64,000 nt of DNA from Helicobacter colisuis. GTDB lineage: Bacteria > Campylobacterota > Campylobacteria > Campylobacterales > Helicobacteraceae. Under the pieces are notes generated by a model. It was not told the DNA's origin, did no database searches, and saw only the letters and a list, made by a program, of their open reading frames with translations. A program made the translations under genes and the position numbers. Positions 29,726 through 39,171 of this stretch are shown here, in pieces (the stretch's first letter is position 1; each line of letters opens with the position of its first letter). The stretch lies in the NCBI RefSeq assembly GCF_023646285.1, contig NZ_JAMOKX010000001.1:310001-374000 (forward strand). Direction: 5' to 3'.

Positions 29726-30696
29726 TGAAAATTGCCATTAGCGTTGGAGATATTAACGGAATTGGGCTAGAGATCCTGCTTAGAAGCCACACAAAAATCT
29801 CTGAAATTTGCACTCCACTTTATTGTGTTGATAAACCCCTTCTTAAAAAAGCAGCCAAAATACTTGATATTAAGATACCAAAAGATCTCATCTGCATTTC
29901 TCCAAATGCCAAAATTCCTGAAATTATCCCTGCTACCCTAACCAAAGAAAGTGGTGCTTACTCTTATGCTAGTTTTCTCTGCGCTCTAAATCTTACACAG
30001 AACAAAAAAACCAAAGCCTTAACCACACTCCCAATCCACAAAAAAGCGTGGCAACTAGCCAATATCCCCTATGCAGGACATACTGAAGCTTTTAGAGATT
30101 TATTCAAACAAGATGCTATTATGATTTTAGGATCTCCTAAGCTATATGTTGCTTTATTTACCGATCACATACCTCTCAAAGAAGTGCCAAACAAAATCAC
30201 CAAAGAATCCCTAACAAGATTCCTTTTAAAACTCGCACCCAACATCACCAAAACGCCCTGTGGTGTTTTGGGGTTAAATCCACACGCTGGAGATTTAGGC
30301 GTCCTAGGCAATGAAGAAAATGAAATCAAACAGGCAATTTGTTGCGTTAATGAACAACTTGGCAAAGAAATTTTTATTGGACCACTTGTGCCTGACACTG
30401 CTTTTATCGGCAAACACTTAAAATATTATGTCGCTATGTATCATGATCAAGGACTTATTCCGCTAAAAACCCTTTATTTTAAAGAGAGTATTAACTTTAC
30501 TCTAAATCTCCCTATTATCCGCACTTCTGTGGATCATGGCACAGCTTTTGACATTGCTTATTGCAATAAAGCCAATCTACAAAGCTATTTTAATGCCATC
30601 AAAGAAGCCATTTTCCGCGCCAAAAACCTTAAAAAGATTGTGCCAAGCAAGAAGCGCTGCATTAAAAATTGCAGCAAAACACTTCACTCGCCATAG
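29725..30696 (+). CDS. pdxA: 4-hydroxythreonine-4-phosphate dehydrogenase
   Basis: PdxA works in the DXP-dependent vitamin B6 route. About 323 residues, with [10 protein letters not shown] at the start, the metal ligand segments Y-A-G-H-T-E, G-L-N-P-H-A-G and [10 protein letters not shown], and V-D-H-G-T-A-F-D. The natural end of the family is near A-K-N-L; about 20 further residues, rich in K and C, run on into the 3' end of the convergent trpB (13-base overlap). pdxJ, the usual neighbour in Campylobacterota, is missing here. ATG at 29725 overlaps the DUF2393 stop. Confidence 0.93.
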   Translation: MKIAISVGDINGIGLEILLRSHTKISEICTPLYCVDKPLLKKAAKILDIKIPKDLICISPNAKIPEIIPATLTKESGAYSYASFLCALNLTQNKKTKALTTLPIHKKAWQLANIPYAGHTEAFRDLFKQDAIMILGSPKLYVALFTDHIPLKEVPNKITKESLTRFLLKLAPNITKTPCGVLGLNPHAGDLGVLGNEENEIKQAICCVNEQLGKEIFIGPLVPDTAFIGKHLKYYVAMYHDQGLIPLKTLYFKESINFTLNLPIIRTSVDHGTAFDIAYCNKANLQSYFNAIKEAIFRAKNLKKIVPSKKRCIKNCSKTLHSP

Positions 30697-31886
30697 CCAT
30701 ATTTTTCTACCACAAAATCGATATCCTTATCCCCTCTGCCACTAAGATTCACAAGAATTTTTTTACCCTTTAATTCTGGTGCAATCTTTAGTGCATAAGC
30801 TAGAGCATGACTAGATTCAATAGCAGGGATAATGCCCTCTTTTTTACTCAACGCAAAAAACGCACTAATGGCTTCCTTATCGCTAATAGCTGCAACCTTT
30901 GTGCGTCCGATGCTATGCAAATACGCGTGTTCTGGTCCCACACTTGGGTAATCAAGCCCACTTGCCACACTATATACCGGTGCAGGTTCTCCATTAGAAT
31001 CTTTAAGCATTATGCTATTAAATCCGTGCATCACACCCTCACTTCCATAGCTTAGGCTTGCTGCATGCTCTCCAAGCACACTGCCACGCCCTAGTGGCTC
31101 CACACCCACAAGTTCTATGGCATCATCAATAAAACCACTAAAAATTCCCATAGCATTGCTTCCGCCACCCACACACGCACACACAATATCTGGTAATTCC
31201 CCTGTCATCTCTAAAAATTGCTCTTTAGATTCAATACCCACAATCGCTTGAAAATCACGCACCATTTTAGGAAATGGGTGAGGACCTACCACAGAACCAA
31301 TGGCATACATTGTGTTTTTTGGATCGCTCAAATATGCTTCAAAGGCTGAATCTACAGCTTCTTTAAGCGTTTTAGCACCGCGACTCACACTCACAACCTT
31401 AGCCCCCAAAATCTTCATACGCACGACATTTGGGTGTTCTTTTGCTATATCCACCTCACCCATATGAATCTCACACTCTAGCCCAAAATACGCTGCGGCA
31501 GTAGCCAAAGCCACGCCATGTTGCCCTGCTCCAGTTTCTGCTATAAGCTTCTTTTTGCCCATAAATTTTGCCAAAAGTGCCTCGCCCATACAATGGTTAA
31601 GCTTGTGAGCGCCGGTGTGATTTAAATCCTCTCGCTTGAGATAGATTCCCGCACCGCCATATTCTTTGGTTAAATTATGTGCAAAATAAATTGGTGTAGG
31701 ACGCCCTTGAAAGTGTTTGCGAATCTTGCGAAGCTCTGCGATAAAATCGCTATTTTGCGCGATAAGATTGTAGGCTTGATTAATCTCTTCCATAGCCTTA
31801 GCAATAGGCTCTGGCACAAAGCTTCCACCAAATTTGCCAAAAAATCCATTTTCATCAGGAAATTGTTTGAGATAGGGTGTTTGCAT
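30684..31886 (-). CDS. trpB: Tryptophan synthase beta chain, stand-alone
   Basis: A 400-residue TrpB that joins indole (or indole made by TrpA) with serine. PLP lysine in [11 protein letters not shown], followed by [10 protein letters not shown] and the phosphate-binding G-G-G-S-N-A-M-G. The H-K-L-N-H-C form differs from the common H-K-I-N-N and marks a distinct TrpB subgroup. No trpA or other trp gene is adjacent. Two 60-base stretches counted by hand are 47% G+C against 32% in nearby purM, so it may have been acquired. AAGGATGAAAA precedes the ATG. Confidence 0.93.
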   Translation of the reverse strand: MQTPYLKQFPDENGFFGKFGGSFVPEPIAKAMEEINQAYNLIAQNSDFIAELRKIRKHFQGRPTPIYFAHNLTKEYGGAGIYLKREDLNHTGAHKLNHCMGEALLAKFMGKKKLIAETGAGQHGVALATAAAYFGLECEIHMGEVDIAKEHPNVVRMKILGAKVVSVSRGAKTLKEAVDSAFEAYLSDPKNTMYAIGSVVGPHPFPKMVRDFQAIVGIESKEQFLEMTGELPDIVCACVGGGSNAMGIFSGFIDDAIELVGVEPLGRGSVLGEHAASLSYGSEGVMHGFNSIMLKDSNGEPAPVYSVASGLDYPSVGPEHAYLHSIGRTKVAAISDKEAISAFFALSKKEGIIPAIESSHALAYALKIAPELKGKKILVNLSGRGDKDIDFVVEKYGYGE

Positions 31887-31916
31887 TTTTCATCCTTAAA
31901 TTTGCATTTTTAGATA

Positions 31917-31922
31917 ATTATA
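31917..31922 (-). promoter_or_regulatory. -10 box of trpB
   Basis: Perfect TATAAT on the minus strand in GGGTATAATTATC, 30 bases before the trpB ATG. No leader peptide with Trp codons or attenuator hairpin is seen between it and the gene. Confidence 0.55.
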
Positions 31923-32004
31923 CCCTAGGCAAATTAAATTTTTCCAAAGATTATCCACCTAAAACAAAATTATCCTCACAAAAGAGTCTTAAGTTACTTT
32001 TTTG

Positions 32005-32010
32005 TATTAT
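32005..32010 (+). promoter_or_regulatory. -10 box candidate of purM
   Basis: TATTAT in a T-rich stretch, 33 bases before the purM ATG. A weak match, but the only one at a suitable distance. Confidence 0.35.
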
Positions 32011-32043
32011 TTTAAACTCAATTTTATTATTTTGGAAGTTTTA

Positions 32044-33036
32044 ATGCAAAAGTTTAATTATAAAGATTCAGGCGTAGATATTGCAGAGGGTAATGCATTA
32101 GTAGAAAACCTAAAAGGGCTTGTCAAATCAACTTTTAATTCCAATGTTTTAGGTGGAATTGGCTCTTTTAGTGGAGCCTATGCACTCCCTAGTGGATACA
32201 AAGAACCTGTAATTCTAGCAGCCACCGATGGAGTTGGGACAAAGCTCCGCCTAGCAATTGATTATGGAATCTTAGATAGCGTCGGAATTGACTTAGTGGC
32301 AATGTGTGTAAATGATCTTATTTGCAATTTTGCTACCCCATTGTTTTTCTTAGATTATTACGCCACAGGAAAACTTGATAAAAACAAGGCTTTAGAAGTG
32401 ATTAAAGGCATTACTCAAGGTTGCTTAGAAGCTGAATGCGCCTTAATTGGTGGAGAAACTGCTGAAATGCCCGGAATGTATGAAGGAGAAGATTTTGATC
32501 TTGCGGGATTTGCTGTTGGAATCGGAGAGAAAGAAATTATTCAAAGAGAAAATCAAGCTAAGGCTGGAGATGTGCTAATCGCACTTCCAAGTAGTGGAAT
32601 CCACTCAAATGGCTATTCATTAGTGCGCAAGATTCTAAGTCAAAATAAAATAAATTTAGAAGCTAATTTTGAGGGTAAGCCACTTATTCAAACCTTGCTA
32701 ACACCCACTAAAATTTATGTAAAAACCTTTAAAAAACTCCAAAATAAAATCAAAGCTCTAGCGCACATTACAGGGGGTGGAATCATAGAAAATCTCCCAA
32801 GATGCCTCCCTAATAATCTTGATGCCTTAATCAAAGAAAACCAAATCAAAACTCTTCCCATTTTTGATTTACTGACAAAATACACCGAAGAATCTGACAA
32901 ATATCGCACCTTTAATATGGGTATTGGTATGATTTTTGTTTGCTCTAAAGAAGATGCAGATTTTATCGCAAGAGAATCACAAGGGTATATCCTAGGTGAG
33001 CTTACAGAAGGTAGCCGTGAAGTAAAATTTGTTTAA
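32044..33036 (+). CDS. purM: Phosphoribosylformylglycinamidine cyclo-ligase (AIR synthetase)
   Basis: PurM closes the imidazole ring in purine synthesis. About 330 residues; it has Y-K-D-S-G-V-D-I at the start, the ATP-binding T-D-G-V-G-T-K, the G-G-E-T-A-E-M-P-G-M-Y metal segment and H-I-T-G-G-G-I-I-E-N. GGAAGTTTTA stands before the ATG at 32044; the frame is open upstream but not used. PurM belongs to the same ATP-binding superfamily as SelD (43744-44793). Confidence 0.95.
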   Translation: MQKFNYKDSGVDIAEGNALVENLKGLVKSTFNSNVLGGIGSFSGAYALPSGYKEPVILAATDGVGTKLRLAIDYGILDSVGIDLVAMCVNDLICNFATPLFFLDYYATGKLDKNKALEVIKGITQGCLEAECALIGGETAEMPGMYEGEDFDLAGFAVGIGEKEIIQRENQAKAGDVLIALPSSGIHSNGYSLVRKILSQNKINLEANFEGKPLIQTLLTPTKIYVKTFKKLQNKIKALAHITGGGIIENLPRCLPNNLDALIKENQIKTLPIFDLLTKYTEESDKYRTFNMGIGMIFVCSKEDADFIARESQGYILGELTEGSREVKFV

Positions 33037-33051
33037 AATGTATCTTTATGA

Positions 33052-33057
33052 TATAAT
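33052..33057 (+). promoter_or_regulatory. -10 box of the SH3 protein/aroE unit
   Basis: GATATAATG contains a perfect TATAAT, 33 bases before the ATG of the SH3-domain gene. Confidence 0.55.
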
Positions 33058-33090
33058 GTTTAAGAATTTTTTACAAAGGGAATTAATATT

Positions 33091-33807
33091 ATGTTATCTA
33101 ACATAAAGCGTTTTTTTAAAATCTATCCACTTCCCATTTTTGTGCTTTTATTGGTATTTGCCATTTATTACTCAATTTTTGAAGTTCTAAAAAAGCAAGA
33201 TCTAAAAACGGCACAACCCATCACCGAAGCAGAACTTATGCAAAATGAAATTCCAAAAGAATCTCCAATCACCCCCAAACCCATACAAGAGTCAAAACTA
33301 GAAACTCCACAGCCTAAACTAGCAACACCTGCAGAAAATAAGATGGAAGAAAAAGTAGAAAATAATGAGATAATTACTTCCAAAGTTCCTTCACTCAACA
33401 TTCGCCAAGAACCCAATGTGAATTCTCCTATTATAGGCAAGCTTACACCCCATATCCAAGCTATTATTTTAGAAGATGATGGCAAATGGTTGCTAATTGG
33501 AGCAAATCAAAATAGCAAAGCATTGGGTTGGGTTTTGAAAACCTACACAAAAATCCTACCGCAAAAGGCTATCCTCCAAGAAACACAGGAAATAAAAATT
33601 GATTTACCGCGATTTTTCACTTCATTGGCTCCACGGCTCAATATCCGCCAAACGCCAAGCACAGAAGCTAAGATTCTAGGTTCTCTTACACCTGAAGATA
33701 GCGTTGAGATTCTAGAAAATGCTGGTGAATGGGTAAAAATCCAAGATATTAATCCCACTTCTAATAAAAGTGGTTGGGTGATGAAAAAATTTCTTAAAGA
33801 GATTTAA
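33091..33807 (+). CDS. Membrane-anchored protein with two bacterial SH3 domains
   Basis: A 238-residue protein: a membrane helix or uncleaved signal at about residues 10-30, a Pro/Glu/Lys-rich linker to about 95, then two tandem SH3b repeats, each opening with L-N-I-R-Q and ending in G-W-V (about 98-150 and 175-232). SH3b domains commonly bind cell-wall peptides, so a periplasmic peptidoglycan-binding role is likely but inferred. It precedes aroE by 4 bases, the order also seen in H. pylori (HP1250-HP1249, from memory). Confidence 0.82.
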   Translation: MLSNIKRFFKIYPLPIFVLLLVFAIYYSIFEVLKKQDLKTAQPITEAELMQNEIPKESPITPKPIQESKLETPQPKLATPAENKMEEKVENNEIITSKVPSLNIRQEPNVNSPIIGKLTPHIQAIILEDDGKWLLIGANQNSKALGWVLKTYTKILPQKAILQETQEIKIDLPRFFTSLAPRLNIRQTPSTEAKILGSLTPEDSVEILENAGEWVKIQDINPTSNKSGWVMKKFLKEI

Positions 33808-33811
33808 TTCT

Positions 33812-34600
33812 ATGCAATTTGCCGTTATTGGAAATCCAATTTCTCACTCTCTCTCCCCACTTTTACATAATTCTGCTTTCAAAGCTCTTAAAATTAAAGG
33901 CTACTATGGGCGCTATTGCCTAGATACTCATGAGAATTTTTCCACCTTAATCTCACTAAAACTTAAGGGTGCTAACATCACCATACCCTACAAAGAAACC
34001 GCATTTTTGCATTGTGATGAAGTTTTTGGAATTGCCAAAGAAATTCAAGCTGTCAATACGCTAGTATTCAAAGACAATAAACTTTTGGGTTACAATACCG
34101 ATGCACTTGGTTTTTATCAGTGTATTGAAAAATTTAATTTCAAAAATGCTCTTATTCTTGGTGCTGGAGGTTCTGCAAAAGCAGTAGCCTGCATCTTAAA
34201 AGACAAAGGAATATCCACAACTATTCTTAATCGCTCCAAAGAAAGACTAGAATCATTCCTAGCTTTAGGCTTTCAATGCTCCACTTATGATAATTTTTCC
34301 AAACAAGAATCCTATGACATTATTATCAACACTACCCCTTCAGGTTTAATCCAAAATTCCCTGCCCCTTGAAGAATCTAAGCTAAAACTTCTTTTAAAAG
34401 ATTCTAAACTTGCCTTTGATTTAGTCTATGGAATCCAAACTCCCTTTTTAAATCTAGCTAAGAATCTACACATCCCCACACAAGATGGTAAAATGATGCT
34501 CATAAACCAAGCCATTCTTGCTTTTGGAATCTTTATGGATTCTCTTAAAATCGCCTATTGCAAAAATACTCTCATTAATAGTATGCAAAATGCTCTATAA
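33812..34600 (+). CDS. aroE: Shikimate dehydrogenase
   Basis: AroE reduces 3-dehydroshikimate with NADPH, the step after AroQ (52534-53019 here). The 262-residue protein has the shikimate-binding start G-N-P-I-S-H-S-L-S-P, catalytic Lys in I-P-Y-K-E, Y-N-T-D-A-L-G and the nucleotide loop L-G-A-G-G-S-A-K-A-V. The C-terminal D-G-K-M-M-L-I-N-Q-A is intact. The start lies 4 bases behind the SH3 gene. Confidence 0.95.
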   Translation: MQFAVIGNPISHSLSPLLHNSAFKALKIKGYYGRYCLDTHENFSTLISLKLKGANITIPYKETAFLHCDEVFGIAKEIQAVNTLVFKDNKLLGYNTDALGFYQCIEKFNFKNALILGAGGSAKAVACILKDKGISTTILNRSKERLESFLALGFQCSTYDNFSKQESYDIIINTTPSGLIQNSLPLEESKLKLLLKDSKLAFDLVYGIQTPFLNLAKNLHIPTQDGKMMLINQAILAFGIFMDSLKIAYCKNTLINSMQNAL

Positions 34601-34637
34601 GAAAATTTTTATGCTAAAATAAAACAAAGGAGAAACA

Positions 34638-35186
34638 ATGAATACTACCATTACTTCACGACATTTTGAATTAACCGATTCGATTAAAAGCTATATTTTT
34701 CGCCTTAGTGAAAGCCTAGAAAAATACAATCTTGACATTTTAAGCACGCGTATTGTCATTTCCTATCAAGAAAAGAAGGGGAAAGAAAAGAAAAAGCGCT
34801 CTTATACAATCGACCTTACTCTCTCTATGGCAAGAGCCAATACCATTGTCATTAGCCAACAAGATAAAGATCTCTACACAGCTGCTGATTTAGCATTTTC
34901 GCGAATGCACAAAGTCTTGCGCCGCCACCACGATAAGATTAATTGCAAACAGGCAATACCTAGCGAGGAAATCACAGCACTAGAAATCCTAAGAAGCGAA
35001 GCTAAGGCTTCAAATCAAGATGATGAAATTGTGCCAATGGATTTGGATTTACACAAACCCCTAGACATTGAAGATGCTCTAGAGAGACTCAAAAGCAGCT
35101 CACAGCAATTCTTTGTTTTTAATGACAAAGATTCTAAGATGCGCGTGATTTACAAACGAATTGATGGAAAATACGGACTTTACTAA
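34638..35186 (+). CDS. hpf: Ribosome hibernation promoting factor, long form
   Basis: A 182-residue long-type HPF, which dimerises 70S ribosomes in stationary phase. The N-terminal YfiA-like domain (about 1-105) starts I-T-S-R-H-F-E-L-T-D and has the conserved D-L-Y-T-A-A-D-L-A segment; the C-terminal dimerisation domain (about 120-180) ends F-F-V-F-N-D-K-D-S-K-M-R-V-I-Y-K-R-I-D-G-K-Y-G. AAAGGAGAAACA is a strong ribosome site; a TAAAAT -10 candidate lies at 34615. It overlaps the cca gene by 23 bases. Confidence 0.92.
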   Translation: MNTTITSRHFELTDSIKSYIFRLSESLEKYNLDILSTRIVISYQEKKGKEKKKRSYTIDLTLSMARANTIVISQQDKDLYTAADLAFSRMHKVLRRHHDKINCKQAIPSEEITALEILRSEAKASNQDDEIVPMDLDLHKPLDIEDALERLKSSSQQFFVFNDKDSKMRVIYKRIDGKYGLY

Positions 35187-36417
35187 AAAAATCTATCTTG
35201 TTGGTGGTGCTATTAGAGATTATCTCTTAGGGCTTCCCACCAAAGACAAAGATTATGTGGCAGTTGGATTTAGCAAAAATGATTTTCAATATTGCCAAAA
35301 AGTTGGCAAAAACTTTCCCGTTTTTCTCATTGATTCTCACACACAAATCGCTCTTGCTAGAAAAGAGACCAAAACCACAAAAGGTTACAATGGCTTTAGC
35401 TACAAAACAGATAATGTTACGCTGCTAGATGATTTAAAAAGGCGTGATTTAAGCATTAACGCTATGGCGCTAGATTTGAGTTCAAACACACTTATTGATC
35501 CCTTTGGTGGTAAAAAAGACTTGCGAAATAAGATTTTACGCCACACTTCACCTGCTTTTTGCGAAGATCCACTTAGAATCTTAAGACTTGCAAGATTCAA
35601 AGCAAAACTTGGTATTCATTGGAAGATTCATCCAAGCACCAAAGTTTTAGTCTATTCAATGAAAAACGAATTAAAAGATTTAGAATCTAATCGTATTTTT
35701 GAAGAAATCAAGCAAGTTTTAAGCCAAAAAAACAGCCATTTATTTTTTGAAACTCTCTTTGAGCTTGGTGTTTTAAATGAAATTTTTCCCTCTCTTTATG
35801 CGCTAACCACACTCAAAGAAGGTAGCCCTTACCACTTAGAATCCTCTGTTTTTGTCCATACAATGAAGGTTTTAAAATACCTTGATAATGATTCTTTGCT
35901 TCTTAAATTAACCGCGCTTTATCACGATATTGCCAAACCATATACTTATAGAAATTTTGGAAATTCCAATGGGCATGACAACCCCCAAAAAATAGAATCT
36001 CTTATTGATATGCAAATCCCAAAAACAATCCAAAAAAAAATGCTGATTCTAATTGGCAATCACATTAAAATCACCCATCTCTTTTCTATGCGCCCTTCCA
36101 AAATACTTGATTTTTTTCATAGCTTCAAAGGCGACAAAGCCCTTTTGCTTGACCAAATTAGGTTCTTTGAAGCCGATCACAAAGGACGCATTAGTCAAGT
36201 CAAATCTGCCACACTTGAGAGTAAAAAAATCATTGAACTCTTCAGTCAAATCAATTCTTACTCTCCTAAAGAATGGATACAATCCCAAAAATCAAAACCC
36301 AATGGGAATCAAATCAAAGATCATATCCAAAAAGCCAAAATTAACCTTATTTCAAGCTTTCTAAGCACCCTTAGCGATAAGCAATCTCTCCATGCAAAGC
36401 CTGATCTAAACCATTAA
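35164..36417 (+). CDS. cca: CCA tRNA nucleotidyltransferase/poly(A) polymerase family protein
   Basis: A 417-residue class II nucleotidyltransferase that adds or repairs the 3'-CCA of tRNAs. The head domain shows L-V-G-G-A-I-R-D-Y-L-L-G and K-D-K-D-Y-V-A-V-G, then R-R-D-L-S-I-N-A-M-A and E-D-P-L-R-I-L-R; an HD-type segment (A-L-Y-H-D-I-A-K-P) follows at about residue 255. The HD domain is typical of bacterial-type CCA enzymes. ATG at 35164 lies inside the hpf end. A run of nine A (36032-36040) sits within the coding frame. The 3' end overlaps convergent amtB by 47 bases. Confidence 0.92.
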   Translation: MENTDFTKKIYLVGGAIRDYLLGLPTKDKDYVAVGFSKNDFQYCQKVGKNFPVFLIDSHTQIALARKETKTTKGYNGFSYKTDNVTLLDDLKRRDLSINAMALDLSSNTLIDPFGGKKDLRNKILRHTSPAFCEDPLRILRLARFKAKLGIHWKIHPSTKVLVYSMKNELKDLESNRIFEEIKQVLSQKNSHLFFETLFELGVLNEIFPSLYALTTLKEGSPYHLESSVFVHTMKVLKYLDNDSLLLKLTALYHDIAKPYTYRNFGNSNGHDNPQKIESLIDMQIPKTIQKKMLILIGNHIKITHLFSMRPSKILDFFHSFKGDKALLLDQIRFFEADHKGRISQVKSATLESKKIIELFSQINSYSPKEWIQSQKSKPNGNQIKDHIQKAKINLISSFLSTLSDKQSLHAKPDLNH

Positions 36418-37651
36418 TTTCTTGAGATTCTTCTACCCTAAGAGGATTGAAAAGCGCAATCACTTTTAAGATTACATAACTCACAACTCCTGATAGCACA
36501 AAACAAGCTAGTATTGCAATAATTTGCACAACTAACAAACTTACATCACCACCATAAAACAACCCTTCTCCAGCTGCATCTTCTTTGATAATCTCATTCA
36601 CAGAGCTTGTCGCAAAAAGTCCTGTTGCAATTCCACCCCATATTCCACCAACTCCATGCAAACCAAAAGCATCCAAAGTATCATCATATCCAAATTTAGA
36701 TTTCAAATAACTAATGGCAAAAAAACAAATAGGCGATGCTATAAATCCTATCAAAACTGCTGCAAAAGGCGTAACAAATCCAGCTGATGGTGTAATAGCT
36801 ACAAGCCCTGCTACAATTCCTGTAATACTTCCTAATAAAGTAGGTTTGCCATATTTAATCCATTCTACCAACATCCAAGAAAGCATCGCCCCAACCACAG
36901 AAAAATTAGTTGTCAAAAATGCATTCACCGCTACAGAATTCACACTCAAAGCACTTCCTGTATTAAATCCAAGCCACCCCATCCAAAGAAAAACAGCTCC
37001 AATAAAAGAAAGAGGTAAATTATGAGGCATAATTCCTTGTGCATATTTTCTTCTACCAAGCATAATACAGCCCACAAGTCCAGCTACTCCAGCAGCGATA
37101 TGCACTACTCCACCCCCTGCAAAGTCTAAAGATCCAATCTCCATAAGCCAGCCTCCGCCCCAAACCCAATGTGCTAAAATATCATAAGCCAAAGTGCTCC
37201 AGCACAAAATGAAAATCAAAAGGGCACCAAAATGCATTCTCTCCGCCAAAGATCCTGTAATAATAGCCGCACCAATCACTGCAAAAAGCATTTGAAAAAA
37301 CATAAAAAGATTCTCGCTAACATTACCAACACTTTGCCCATCAATACCCACTAAAAAAATATGGTTCAAATTCCCAATCAACAATCCAATATCATCGCCA
37401 AAAGCTAAAGTATAACCTATAATAATCCACTGCAATGCAATTAAAGCATACAAAATAACACTATTAATTGTTGTGCTTAAAACATTATTACGATTAACCA
37501 TTCCAGCATAAAACATACCCAAAGCAGGAGTCATTAACAAAACAAGCCCACTACAAGCAATCAAAAATAAAGTATCTACAGATAAAATCACATTCTCTGA
37601 AGCAAACCCAAAAACCGCTAAACCTAACATTAATATAATTTTTTTCATCAT
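36371..37651 (-). CDS. amtB: Ammonium transporter
   Basis: A 426-residue Amt/Mep/Rh channel with a cleavable-looking N-terminal signal and eleven membrane spans. Conserved segments include P-A-L-G-M-F-Y-A-G-M-V, the D-F-A-G-G-G-V-V-H signature near the first pore histidine and G-L-H-G-V-G-G-I-W-G near the second. It is 18 bases behind glnK in the same direction, the common glnK-amtB pairing in which the PII protein plugs the channel when nitrogen is plentiful. It overlaps the 3' end of cca. Confidence 0.95.
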   Translation of the reverse strand: MMKKIILMLGLAVFGFASENVILSVDTLFLIACSGLVLLMTPALGMFYAGMVNRNNVLSTTINSVILYALIALQWIIIGYTLAFGDDIGLLIGNLNHIFLVGIDGQSVGNVSENLFMFFQMLFAVIGAAIITGSLAERMHFGALLIFILCWSTLAYDILAHWVWGGGWLMEIGSLDFAGGGVVHIAAGVAGLVGCIMLGRRKYAQGIMPHNLPLSFIGAVFLWMGWLGFNTGSALSVNSVAVNAFLTTNFSVVGAMLSWMLVEWIKYGKPTLLGSITGIVAGLVAITPSAGFVTPFAAVLIGFIASPICFFAISYLKSKFGYDDTLDAFGLHGVGGIWGGIATGLFATSSVNEIIKEDAAGEGLFYGGDVSLLVVQIIAILACFVLSGVVSYVILKVIALFNPLRVEESQEINGLDQALHGEIAYR

Positions 37652-37669
37652 CTAACACCCTTTTCTTTA

Positions 37670-38017
37670 TTAAATTGCATCTGTTCCTTCTTGATTAGTG
37701 CGAATCCTAATTACATTACTCACAGGATAAATAATAATCTTTCCATCCCCAACATTACCTGTATTAAGACATTCTTTGGCTACTTGTATAATTTCATCCA
37801 CCATACTCTCTTTACTTAAGATTTCAATCCGAATCTTTGGAAGCAAATCAATACGCATTTCATTCCCACGATACACTTCTGTCTTTCCTTTTTGATTCCC
37901 AGCACCCATAACATTGCTCACCGTCATTCCTTTAATGCCTTTTAGAGACAAGGAATCTTTAAGCACATTAAGCTTTTCAGAACGCGTTATAATTTCAACT
38001 TTATAAATTTTCTCCAT
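37670..38017 (-). CDS. glnK: PII nitrogen regulatory protein, GlnK type
   Basis: A 115-residue PII trimer subunit. The T-loop reads Q-K-G-K-T-E-V-Y-R-G-N-E-M and the Walker-like segments G-D-G-K-I and R-I-R-T are intact, so ATP/2-oxoglutarate binding is expected. The position equal to E. coli Tyr51, the uridylylation site, is Met54 here. AAAGGA lies 6 bases before the ATG at 38017, better than the ATG at 38023 that directly abuts it. Placed before amtB, it most likely regulates that channel. Confidence 0.93.
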   Translation of the reverse strand: MEKIYKVEIITRSEKLNVLKDSLSLKGIKGMTVSNVMGAGNQKGKTEVYRGNEMRIDLLPKIRIEILSKESMVDEIIQVAKECLNTGNVGDGKIIIYPVSNVIRIRTNQEGTDAI

Positions 38018-38049
38018 TGACATTCCTTTCTTTGAAATTCAAGTCAGAA

Positions 38050-38055
38050 TTATAC
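38050..38055 (-). promoter_or_regulatory. -10 box of glnK-amtB
   Basis: TATAAT on the minus strand in GTATAATTC, 32 bases before the glnK ATG. I see no sigma-54 element here, unlike many proteobacterial glnK promoters. Confidence 0.5.
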
Positions 38056-38126
38056 TAACTTAAAACTTAACTTAATTTTAATAATTAAATTAACTTTTTA
38101 AGAAAATAATTATAATTTTTTTCTGC

Positions 38127-38132
38127 TACAAT
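38127..38132 (+). promoter_or_regulatory. -10 box of mnmH-prfB
   Basis: TACAAT within CTGCTACAATACC, 29 bases before the GTG start of mnmH. Confidence 0.45.
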
Positions 38133-38161
38133 ACCTTTTGAATTTATCCAAGGATTTACTT

Positions 38162-39169
38162 GTGCAAAAAGATATTGAAATTCAAAGTTTTTTAAATCTA
38201 AATCTTCCTTTGATACTTGATGTTCGCTCACCTAGAGAATACGAGCTCTCTCACATTCCCCTGGCACTAAATTGCCCAGTTTTACAAAATGATGAATTTG
38301 AAAGAGTTGGCACACTTTATAAACAAGATACTTTTGGTGCTAAGATTCTTGGGGCAAGTTTAATTTGTCAAAATATTTCCACTCACCTTTTAAGTCTTAA
38401 AGAAAAAATCACTCCTGCTATTCCTTTTGGAATCTATTGTGCTAGAGGTGGAATGCGCAGCCACTCTTTTGCCCTTATTTTGCAACGCATTGGCTATCGC
38501 GTTTTGGTGCTAGAGGGAGGCTATAAATCCTATCGTAAATTCATAACCCAAAGCCTAGATCAAGCCCCCACACACAACTTCTTAACACTCATAGGACCAA
38601 CAGGCAGTGGTAAAAGTGAGATTATTAGCGCTTTTCATCACTCCTTAGATATTGAACAAATCGCCAAACACCTTGGCTCAAGCTTTGGTCAAATTTGTGG
38701 GAATCAACCTAGCGTTAAAATGTTCCAAAATCTAATTTTTACGAGATTAAAAGAATTGCAAAATGCTCCTTTTGTGCTTGTTGAAGGAGAAAGCAAGAAG
38801 CTTGGCAATCTTATTTTGCCCACTCCGCTCTATAATGCCTACCAAAAGGCACCCAAGATTCTTATCCTTTCGCCTTTAGAGCGAAGAATCAAAAGAATCA
38901 TTACACAATATGGTAAAATTTCAGAAAAATTTTTTAGAGATTCGATGCAAAAAATTGCTCCCTTTATGAAAAAGCAGTTTTGGCAAGAAGCCTATGATGC
39001 CTTTTTTGCTAATCAATTAGAAAAAGTCGCAGAAATTTTGCTCATAGAATATTATGATAAAGTCTATAAAAAAGAATCTTTTCATCAAGTAGTGCATTAT
39101 CAAAGCACCACCCAAGCTATTGCAGAAATCAAAGCTTTTGCAGAAGAATTTTATAAAATAAAGGAATAA
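38162..39169 (+). CDS. mnmH: tRNA 2-selenouridine synthase
   Basis: MnmH (SelU) first geranylates and then selenates 2-thiouridine at the wobble position of Glu, Gln and Lys tRNAs, using selenophosphate from SelD. The protein is about 335 residues: an N-terminal rhodanese domain with D-V-R-S-P-R-E-Y and the catalytic cysteine in Y-C-A-R-G-G-M-R-S, then a P-loop domain with [13 protein letters not shown] seven bases before a GTG at 38162 sets the start. It is 2 bases from prfB. selD lies 4.6 kb downstream. Confidence 0.93.
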   Translation: MQKDIEIQSFLNLNLPLILDVRSPREYELSHIPLALNCPVLQNDEFERVGTLYKQDTFGAKILGASLICQNISTHLLSLKEKITPAIPFGIYCARGGMRSHSFALILQRIGYRVLVLEGGYKSYRKFITQSLDQAPTHNFLTLIGPTGSGKSEIISAFHHSLDIEQIAKHLGSSFGQICGNQPSVKMFQNLIFTRLKELQNAPFVLVEGESKKLGNLILPTPLYNAYQKAPKILILSPLERRIKRIITQYGKISEKFFRDSMQKIAPFMKKQFWQEAYDAFFANQLEKVAEILLIEYYDKVYKKESFHQVVHYQSTTQAIAEIKAFAEEFYKIKE

Positions 39170-39171
39170 TT

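Noticed and set aside
31951-31959. TTATCCACC resembling a DnaA box between trpB and purM
   Set aside because: A single site with no cluster, no dnaA/dnaN nearby and no separate AT-rich unwinding element, so not an origin.
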